Shown here in pieces: positions 1-5,486 of a stretch of DNA of 11,400 nt. Source of the DNA: Actinomycetota bacterium (GTDB taxonomy: Bacteria > Actinomycetota > Geothermincolia > Fen-727 > Anoxymicrobiaceae). The notes beneath the pieces were generated by a model. That model was given only the letters and a program-made list of their open reading frames with translations. It was not told the DNA's origin and searched no databases. The DNA is taken from the NCBI GenBank assembly GCA_016649525.1, contig JAENXM010000038.1:1-11400 (forward strand), written 5' to 3'. The position numbers and the translations under genes are program-made. Each line of letters opens with the position of its first letter. The stretch's first letter is position 1.

Positions 1-106
1 GCGGGTACTGGAGCCTGCTCACCCCGGCCAGGTCCGCCCCGGCGTAGGAGCACCAGTTGCACAGGAACGCGAGTATCTTTACCTCGCCGTTGTCGTTTCC
101 ACCCAT
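1..106 (-). CDS. mvhD: MvhD-type iron-sulfur subunit (hydrogenase/heterodisulfide reductase electron-transfer subunit), 3' part beyond window
   Basis: Only the first 35 codons are visible; the gene runs off the left edge. The translation begins MGGNDNGEVKILAFLCNWC and continues with SYAGADLAGVSRLQYP, the highly recognisable N-terminus of MvhD/HdrD-associated delta subunits, with the paired cysteines of FLCNWC at residues 16 and 19. In this family the [2Fe-2S] protein passes electrons from a hydrogenase, formate dehydrogenase or NADH-oxidising partner to the FAD of HdrA. The ATG (104-106) lies 4 nt after the hdrA stop, and the ribosome-binding sequence GAGAGGT overlaps the last hdrA codons, so translation is probably coupled. 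It is the fourth gene of the hdrC-hdrB-hdrA-mvhD operon. The identity is firm; whether the full protein is stand-alone or fused to another domain cannot be seen. Confidence 0.93.
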   Translation of the reverse strand, partial: MGGNDNGEVKILAFLCNWCSYAGADLAGVSRLQYP

Positions 107-110
107 GTCG

Positions 111-3100
111 CTACCTCTCTAGCGGGCCGCACGCGGCCTCTATCTGTGCGAATATCTGTTCCGGCTTGTATCCAAGCAGCCGGTTCGCGCCGGAGGTGCA
201 GACGGCCGTGCAGGCGCCGCAGCCCTTGCAGAGCGAGGGGTTCACCCTCGCCGTTCCCTTTTCCTCGTCGTAATCTATCGCCTCGTAACTGCAGAGCTCG
301 ATGCACATCCTGCAGCCCGAGCAGATCTCCTCGTCGACCCACGCCACCGCGCCCTCCGTCACGACACTGTCCTTGGAGAGTATCGACTCCGCCCTGGCCG
401 CGGCGGCGCACGCGCTCGCGAGGCTCTCGCTTATAGTCTTCGGGTAGTGGGCGAGCCCTGCCACGAAGACGCCGTCAGTGGCGAAATCGACCGGGCGCAG
501 CTTCACGTGCGCCTCGAGGAAGAAGCCGTCGGAGGTGAGGGGCACCTTGAGCATCGGCGAAAGCGACCGGGCATAGGGGTTGGCGACTATCCCCGTCGAA
601 AGGACGACCAGGTCCGGGGTGATGACGACTTCCTCGCCCCTCAAGTTCTGGTCTGCCACCCTGAGGAGTAGGTCCTCGAAGCTGTGCTTTACGACCGGCG
701 GCGTTTCCCCGTCGAAGCGGATGAAGTCGACACCGTTGTCACGGGCCTCGAGGAAGAAATCCTCATTGAAGCCGTAGGTGCGCATATCACGATAACAGAC
801 GTGGACCGACGTATCCGCGCTCAGCCCTTTGAGCGCGAGCGCGTTCTTGACAGCCACCCCGCAGCAGATCTTGCTGCAGTAGGGGTGCTCGTCGTTCCTT
901 GACCCGACGCACTGTATCATGGCGACACTCCTGATATTCGAAAGCGAACCGGGGTCCTCGTGTATGCGCCTTTCGAGCTCCCTCTGCGTAATGACCCGCG
1001 GGTCGCGCCCGAAGAAGTACTCCCCATCCTTTGGCCGGTACTCCTCTCCGCCGGAGGCGACGATCACGACCCCGTGGTCGATCTCGGCCGGGCCGTCCGG
1101 CGTCTGAACGGTCGAATGGAACTTGCCCACGTATCCGTCAACGGCCGTGACCTTCGAGTCGAGGAACAGCTTTATCTTCTTGTGACCGGTGACCCTTATG
1201 ACCATGTCTTTCAGATGATCGGCGACGTCCGCGCCATCCGTCGTTTTCTTGATGTGGCGCATGTTCCCCCCGAGCTCTCTCTCTTTCTCGACAAGGTACG
1301 TCTTGAAGCCGGCATCCGCGAGCTGAAGCGCGGCCGTCATCCCGGCGGCCCCTCCTCCGATGACGAGCGCGTTGGGGGTGACTGGCGACACCCCCTCGAC
1401 GAGCGGCTCGAGGAGCGCAGCCTTCTCGACACCCATCTTCACCAGGAACTTCGCTTTCTCCGTAGCCTCAGCAGGCCTGTCCATATGTACCCAGGAGCAG
1501 TGCTCCCTGATGTTCGCCATCTCGAAGAGATACTGGTTCAGGCCGGCGGAGCGCATCGTCTCGCGGAAGAGAGGCTGGTGGGTGCGGGGCGTGCAGGACG
1601 CGACCATCAGGCGGTTGAGCCCGCGCTCCTTCACTATATCCCTTATCCACTCCTGGGCGTCCTGGCTGCAGGCGTACAGTCGCTCATCGGCGAACGCGAC
1701 GCCGGGTAGCCCCCTCGCGTATTCCACCACGTCGGGAACGTCGACGACGCCGGCGATGTTGGTCCCGCACCGGCAGATGATGGCGCCTATCCTGGGCTCC
1801 TCGCCCGAAACGTCACGCTCCGGGGGGTGCTCCCTGTGAACGATCAGTTCTCCCCTTGCCGGACGAAGGCCGCGCGAGGCCATCCCGGCCGAAGCGCTCG
1901 CCTGCACCACCGAGTCGGGGATGTCCTTGGGCCCCTCGGCCGCACCGCAGACGTAAACCCCGGGACGAGAGGTCGCAACCGGGAGCAGGGAGTCGGAGGC
2001 GACGAAGCCGTGCTCGTCCAGCTCGACACCCAGCGTTTCGGAAAGGCGGGCCGCGTCGGACTCGAGCCCCACGGACAGCACCACGAGATCGAACTGCTCC
2101 TCGACCGTCCTGCCGCCGTCGTCCGTATACCCGATCAGTATGTCCTTTGAGGGCTGGAGCTCCTTAGCGTAGGAAGCCATGCAGCGCACGTACCGGACCT
2201 CGAGCCTGTCCCTGGCCCTCTGGTAATACTCCTCGAATCCCTTCCCGCAGGCCCTCATGTCGATGAAGAAGATGGTCGGTTCTATCTCAGCTGCGTGCTC
2301 CTTTGCGATTATCGACTGCTTGGTCGCGTACATGCAGCAAACGGACGAGCAGTAAGTGTTGCCGAGGGAGGAGTCCCGCGAACCCACACACTGTATGAAG
2401 GCGAGCTTCTTCACTGGACGCCCGTCCGATCGCCTGACCACGTGTCCGGCTGTCGGCCCGTTAGCGACCAGTATCCGCTCGAACTCGAGGCTCGTTACCA
2501 CGTTGTCATAAACCCCGTAGCCGTACTCGGCCCTCGCCCTCGCGTCGAAAGGCTTATATCCCGCCGCAACGATTATGGAGCCCACCTCGAGCTTGTCAGT
2601 CCTCTCTTTCTGGCCGTAGTCCACCGCACCGGCCGGGCAGGCCTCTTTACAGTCACCGCACTTCCCCTTGAGAAGGTAGATGCACTTGGTCGGGTCAATG
2701 AAAGCTACCCCGGGGACCGCCTGCGGGAACGGGACCCTGATAAGCGGCGCCCGGGCGAGCCCGGCGTTGTAAGGGTCCTTCACCTTCACCCTGCAGTGCT
2801 CCGTGCATATCCCGCAGCCGGTGCACTTCTCGACATCGACGAAGCGGGGGCGCACCCGCACGTCCACCTCGAAGTTGCCGGGCCTGCCGCTGACGCCTAT
2901 GACATCGGAAAGGGTATAAAGGTCAATGTTATCGTTAGAACCCACCTCCACGAGCTTCGGTGAAAGTATGCACATCGAGCAGTCGTTGGTCGGGAACGTC
3001 TTGTCGAGCTGGCCCATCACGCCGCCGATCGAGGGGCCGGAATCGAGGAGGTAGACCCGGTAGCCCATATCGACCAGGTCGAGGGAAGCCTGGATACCCC

Positions 3101-3188
3101 CTATCCCCCCGCCGATAATCATGACCGCGCCGGAGGGCTTTCTCCTCGCGCGGGTCGCTTTCTTAGCCGCGGGCTTTTTCTCGGCCAT
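111..3188 (-). CDS. hdrA: HdrA-like FAD/iron-sulfur subunit with two FAD modules (tandem HdrA)
   Basis: This is a 1025-residue flavoprotein, the presumed bifurcating core of a soluble Hdr complex; canonical HdrA is about 650 residues. Seen in order: a basic tail (1-20); FAD module 1 with GGGIGG at 26-31, the HdrA loop NDCSMC (Cys70, Cys73) and an inserted ferredoxin (Cys122, 125, 128, 132 and Cys169, 177, 180, 184); CVGSR near 267; a domain like the canonical HdrA N-terminus (CRCG at 472-475, Cys507, Cys532, Cys564); FAD module 2 with GGGAAG at 611-616 and CVGSR near 760; and a C-terminal two-cluster ferredoxin (Cys956, 959, 962, 966 and Cys987, 990, 993, 997). The second FAD module has neither the NDCxxC loop nor an inserted ferredoxin. 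The ATG abuts the hdrB stop and has GGAG about 9 nt upstream, which supports this start. HdrA family membership is certain; the physiological acceptor (ferredoxin plus a disulfide or other thiol carrier) is inferred. Confidence 0.95.
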   Translation of the reverse strand: MAEKKPAAKKATRARRKPSGAVMIIGGGIGGIQASLDLVDMGYRVYLLDSGPSIGGVMGQLDKTFPTNDCSMCILSPKLVEVGSNDNIDLYTLSDVIGVSGRPGNFEVDVRVRPRFVDVEKCTGCGICTEHCRVKVKDPYNAGLARAPLIRVPFPQAVPGVAFIDPTKCIYLLKGKCGDCKEACPAGAVDYGQKERTDKLEVGSIIVAAGYKPFDARARAEYGYGVYDNVVTSLEFERILVANGPTAGHVVRRSDGRPVKKLAFIQCVGSRDSSLGNTYCSSVCCMYATKQSIIAKEHAAEIEPTIFFIDMRACGKGFEEYYQRARDRLEVRYVRCMASYAKELQPSKDILIGYTDDGGRTVEEQFDLVVLSVGLESDAARLSETLGVELDEHGFVASDSLLPVATSRPGVYVCGAAEGPKDIPDSVVQASASAGMASRGLRPARGELIVHREHPPERDVSGEEPRIGAIICRCGTNIAGVVDVPDVVEYARGLPGVAFADERLYACSQDAQEWIRDIVKERGLNRLMVASCTPRTHQPLFRETMRSAGLNQYLFEMANIREHCSWVHMDRPAEATEKAKFLVKMGVEKAALLEPLVEGVSPVTPNALVIGGGAAGMTAALQLADAGFKTYLVEKERELGGNMRHIKKTTDGADVADHLKDMVIRVTGHKKIKLFLDSKVTAVDGYVGKFHSTVQTPDGPAEIDHGVVIVASGGEEYRPKDGEYFFGRDPRVITQRELERRIHEDPGSLSNIRSVAMIQCVGSRNDEHPYCSKICCGVAVKNALALKGLSADTSVHVCYRDMRTYGFNEDFFLEARDNGVDFIRFDGETPPVVKHSFEDLLLRVADQNLRGEEVVITPDLVVLSTGIVANPYARSLSPMLKVPLTSDGFFLEAHVKLRPVDFATDGVFVAGLAHYPKTISESLASACAAAARAESILSKDSVVTEGAVAWVDEEICSGCRMCIELCSYEAIDYDEEKGTARVNPSLCKGCGACTAVCTSGANRLLGYKPEQIFAQIEAACGPLER

Positions 3189-4082
3189 CTATGCACGCTC
3201 CGTGGTCAGGAGTTCGAGTTCCTTCATCAACGGCATGGGGCTTATGATGTGGCGGGCGAGGCACTTCTCGACGCCTGCAACGCCGAGGGCAAGACCGAGA
3301 AGCTCGGTGAAGTACAGGACCGGCACCCGGTGCTCAATCTTGAAGGAGAGGCGGCCGGGCTTCTGCCTCATCTCCAGGTTTGCCGCGCACATGGGGCATG
3401 CCGTTACTATGCAGCTCGCTCCCGCCTCCTCGGCACGGACGAAGAGCCTGTTCACGAGCCTCTCGACCACGTCTGTGCGAGAGAGGGACAGGCTCCCTCC
3501 GCAGCAGTCCGTCTTGAAGGACCACGGCCGCACCTCGACCCCTATCGCCTCGAGCAGGCGGTCCAGGTCAGTCGGGTTCTCGACCGAGTCGCAGAAACAG
3601 AACTCGGGTGGGCGCACCAGCAGGCATCCGTAATACGGGACCGCCTTGAGGCCCGAGAGCTCGAGCTTCATCCATTTCTTGATGTAGGCGAAACCGATGT
3701 CGTTCACCAGCATGTCGAGAAGGTGACGGACCTCTCCGTTGAAGCGGGGGTCAGCGCCCACAATGTCTTCAATCTTGCCCGCCAGCGCCTCGTCGCAGTT
3801 GATGCGCGCCTGTGCCACCTTCAGCCTCGAGTAGCAGGCGGCGCAGACCACCAGCAGGTCTTTTGAGAGAAGATTCGCGATTGCGAGGTCACGGCCGGGC
3901 AGTGCCACCGACAGAAGATCGTTGGTCATGTGCGCGGACGATGCCCCGCAGCAGTTCCAGTCCGGTAGCTCTGCAAGCTCTATCCCCAGCGCCCTGCACA
4001 CGGCTTCGGTCGAAAGACCGAACTCCTCGGCCGTGCCCGACTGGGAACATCCCGGGAAATAAGAGTAGGAATGCCCGCTCAC
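3189..4082 (-). CDS. hdrB: HdrB-like heterodisulfide reductase subunit B (two CCG domains)
   Basis: This 297-residue protein has the two cysteine-rich CCG domains that hold the non-cubane [4Fe-4S] pair in HdrB. Domain 1 has Cys12, CCGAS (Cys44-Cys45) and CAAC (Cys80, Cys83). Domain 2 has Cys153, CCGGS (Cys193-Cys194) and CPMC (Cys229, Cys232). In the family this subunit is the disulfide-reducing site, CoM-S-S-CoB in methanogens. In bacteria the substrate is usually unknown, so heterodisulfide itself should not be assumed. The length is normal for the family. Translation starts at GTG, overlapping the hdrC TGA stop by 4 bp (GTGA), with a G-rich AAGGGTGG stretch upstream. The stop codon directly abuts the hdrA ATG. 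This close packing indicates one operon and stoichiometric synthesis. All expected cysteine motifs are intact. Confidence 0.94.
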   Translation of the reverse strand: MSGHSYSYFPGCSQSGTAEEFGLSTEAVCRALGIELAELPDWNCCGASSAHMTNDLLSVALPGRDLAIANLLSKDLLVVCAACYSRLKVAQARINCDEALAGKIEDIVGADPRFNGEVRHLLDMLVNDIGFAYIKKWMKLELSGLKAVPYYGCLLVRPPEFCFCDSVENPTDLDRLLEAIGVEVRPWSFKTDCCGGSLSLSRTDVVERLVNRLFVRAEEAGASCIVTACPMCAANLEMRQKPGRLSFKIEHRVPVLYFTELLGLALGVAGVEKCLARHIISPMPLMKELELLTTERA

Positions 4083-4627
4083 ATCCGCGCACCACCCTTC
4101 GACCCGCGGAATATGCGCCGTACCGCCCGCCGGTCCTTCACCGTTCGCGGCAGGAGCTTTATCTTCCGCTTCGCGAGCATGACGGCACCAAGACCGAGGT
4201 CGTCGAAGACCCGGCGGGAAAGCGCCTTGTACGCGCCTATGAGCACCGGCTCGTTGGTCTTCCCGGCGAGCTTTATCCCGGCAAGGAAAGATTTATGGAA
4301 CGCGGCTATCTCCGGCTCGGCCGGGATAACCCCTTCATCGACCGCCATCCGCCTCAGGCCGTCCATGACCCCGGCTATGTCTATCTCGTTCGGGCAGCGG
4401 GTCGAGCAGGTCTCGCAGGAGGCGCACAGCCAGATGGTCGAGCTTCCGAGCAGGCGGGCCTCCTGTCCGTAGACAACCATCCTCATGACCTCGTGCGGCA
4501 GTAGGTCCATGGCAAACGCGACGGGGCAGCCGGCGGAGCACTTCTTGCACTGGTAGCAGGAGCGGACCTTCTGACCGGTATCGGCCTCGAGCCTTTTCTC
4601 AAGTCCTGCGTTCAGTCCGGTTATCAT
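4079..4627 (-). CDS. hdrC: HdrC-like heterodisulfide reductase subunit C (2x[4Fe-4S])
   Basis: This 182-residue ferredoxin-like subunit links HdrA to HdrB electronically. From the chosen start it carries CYQCKKCSAGCP (Cys24, 27, 30, 34) and CASCETCSTRCP (Cys68, 71, 74, 78), the two classical [4Fe-4S] motifs of HdrC, followed by an alpha-helical region with no predicted membrane span. The ATG at 4625-4627 is preferred over an adjacent in-frame TTG at 4628-4630, because GAGAGGA (4641-4635) then lies at the ideal 7-nt spacing. It is the first gene of the operon and is transcribed away from the divergent MBL-fold gene, so the operon promoter should lie in 4640-4800. It overlaps hdrB by 4 bp. Soluble HdrC rather than the membrane-bound HdrE/D type fits the HdrABC-MvhD arrangement. 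Confidence 0.93.
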   Translation of the reverse strand: MITGLNAGLEKRLEADTGQKVRSCYQCKKCSAGCPVAFAMDLLPHEVMRMVVYGQEARLLGSSTIWLCASCETCSTRCPNEIDIAGVMDGLRRMAVDEGVIPAEPEIAAFHKSFLAGIKLAGKTNEPVLIGAYKALSRRVFDDLGLGAVMLAKRKIKLLPRTVKDRRAVRRIFRGSKGGARM

Positions 4628-4634
4628 CAAGCTT

Positions 4635-4641
4635 TCCTCTC
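4635..4641 (-). promoter_or_regulatory. Ribosome-binding site of hdrC
   Basis: On the minus strand GAGAGGA lies 7 nt before the ATG at 4627-4625 and only 4 nt before the alternative TTG at 4630. The spacing favours the ATG as the hdrC start. Confidence 0.7.
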
Positions 4642-4700
4642 GCGCGGCTTAAAAAAGACTACCACAGTCACGCTCCGAACGGATTGATATCCGGCAACGT

Positions 4701-4723
4701 AAAAAAAGGGTCTGACCCCTTTT
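4701..4723. repeat. Imperfect palindrome (GGGTC-T-GACCC core with A/T-rich flanks), terminator- or REP-like
   Basis: The core GGGTC (4708-4712) and GACCC (4714-4718) are inverted around T4713. An outer AAAA (4704-4707) pairs with TTTT (4720-4723) if C4719 is bulged. Read on the minus strand, the hairpin is followed by seven T residues, the shape of an intrinsic terminator or leader attenuator located about 75-95 nt before the hdrC start. It could equally be a dispersed palindromic extragenic element; only one copy is in this window. Confidence 0.5.
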
Positions 4724-4794
4724 CTGCGCCACTCACTCCAAGCGAGCAAAGCCGGTTATGAACAGGTATCATGTTATCAAGCGGAAAGGATAAG

Positions 4795-4801
4795 AAGGTG
4801 G
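4795..4801 (+). promoter_or_regulatory. Ribosome-binding site of the MBL-fold gene
   Basis: AAGGTGG differs by one base from the anti-SD consensus AAGGAGG and sits 5 nt before the ATG at 4807. It is a better site than anything before the in-frame ATG at 4771, which has only a weak AGG, so it decides the start. Confidence 0.6.
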
Positions 4802-4806
4802 TTCAA

Positions 4807-5463
4807 ATGGCGGATAACCAGGCGCTCGAAATAGCCTGGTACGGGCAGGCGATGTTCACCGTCTCGGGCGGAGGCATCACCGTCGCGTGCGACCCCGTGC
4901 CTCCTGAAGTCGGGTACACTTACGGCCCGGTGGATGCGGACGCGGTCCTCATCTCGCATGAGCACTTCGACCACGGCTACCTGGCGGGGATCAAGGGCTC
5001 CCCGACGGTCATCAAGAAGACGGGGGGCTCCAGGCTTGACGGGATCGAGGTAACCGGGATAGCGACTTTTCACGACGCGAAAGGCGGGAAGGAGCGGGGT
5101 CCCGACATAATCTTCACCTGGGAGCAGGCCGGCTTCAGGATCGCGCACTTCGGAGACCTGGGCGTGCTGCCGGGCGCCGAGATGCTCTCCAGCCTCTCCG
5201 GTCTCGACGTTGTGATGTTGCCCGTAGGGGGCGTCTTCACGATCGATGGAGGGCAAGCCGCTCGACTCGCAAAAGACCTTGCACCCGCGATAGCAATACC
5301 CATGCACTACAAGACCCCGGCCTGTTCGATACCGATAAAAGGCGCGGGAGAGTTCACGGGAGGCTTCTCGGGTCCGGTCCGCGAGGTCGCGGAGAGGCCG
5401 GTTGTGATAACCCGCGACACCCTCCCATCCGCCACCGAGGTCTGGGTCCTTCCTTATCAATGA
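4807..5463 (+). CDS. MBL-fold metallo-hydrolase, UlaG/UPF0173-like
   Basis: This 218-residue protein (230 if the weaker ATG at 4771 is used) belongs to the metallo-beta-lactamase superfamily and is probably cytoplasmic, with no signal peptide. Numbered from 4807, it opens with the WYGQAMF strand typical of UlaG/UPF0173-like proteins, followed by the metal motif HEHFDH (His51, His53, Asp55, His56), a His89 after the next strand, HFGDLG (His114, Asp117), and PMHYKT with the last ligand His167. All ligands expected for a binuclear site are present. The usual GHS after WY is GQA here, which is not a metal-ligand change. The substrate is unknown: relatives include lactonases such as UlaG and many uncharacterised hydrolases. 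The gene ends 23 nt before the glycyl radical enzyme gene on the same strand, which suggests linked function, though the palindrome in that gap may allow separate control. Confidence 0.85.
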   Translation: MADNQALEIAWYGQAMFTVSGGGITVACDPVPPEVGYTYGPVDADAVLISHEHFDHGYLAGIKGSPTVIKKTGGSRLDGIEVTGIATFHDAKGGKERGPDIIFTWEQAGFRIAHFGDLGVLPGAEMLSSLSGLDVVMLPVGGVFTIDGGQAARLAKDLAPAIAIPMHYKTPACSIPIKGAGEFTGGFSGPVREVAERPVVITRDTLPSATEVWVLPYQ

Positions 5464-5474
5464 CTGGTCATTGA
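5457..5474. promoter_or_regulatory. 18-bp inverted repeat, candidate TetR-family operator before the glycyl radical enzyme gene
   Basis: TCAATGACTGGTCATTGA has perfect 8-bp arms around a central TG. It overlaps the MBL-gene stop codon (5461-5463) and ends 12 nt before the GRE start codon. The TGAC-N2-GTCA core and the total length resemble operators of TetR-family regulators such as the B. subtilis FadR type (TGAATGA...TCATTCA). No regulator gene is in the window. An RNA hairpin at the gene junction is the alternative reading. Confidence 0.5.
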
Positions 5475-5486
5475 CAGAGAGCAAGT

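Larger units (their letters stand above)
4628..4806. other. Divergent intergenic region between hdrC and the MBL-fold gene
   Basis: About 180 bp separate the two divergent transcription units, so both promoters should lie here. I see A/T-rich runs (around 4649-4656 and 4701-4707) that stand out from the high-GC background, a TTGATA at 4684-4689 without a convincing -10 at normal spacing, and an imperfect palindrome at 4701-4723. No confident sigma70-type promoter pair and no RNA gene could be recognised. The last 36 bp are in frame with the MBL gene if an upstream ATG at 4771 is used. Confidence 0.6.

Noticed and set aside
960..1709. 249-codon plus-strand frame inside hdrA
   Set aside because: Antisense shadow of the conserved second half of HdrA; composition is Arg/Leu/Val-rich with no domain signature.
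5471..5476. Perfect TTGACA -35-like hexamer before the GRE gene
   Set aside because: At 16-18 nt spacing a -10 element would fall inside the GRE coding start and no TATAAT-like hexamer is there. The sequence is better explained as part of the inverted repeat and its edge.
4777..5484. 235-codon minus-strand frame opposite the MBL-fold gene
   Set aside because: The plus-strand frame has all metal-binding motifs; the antisense frame has none.
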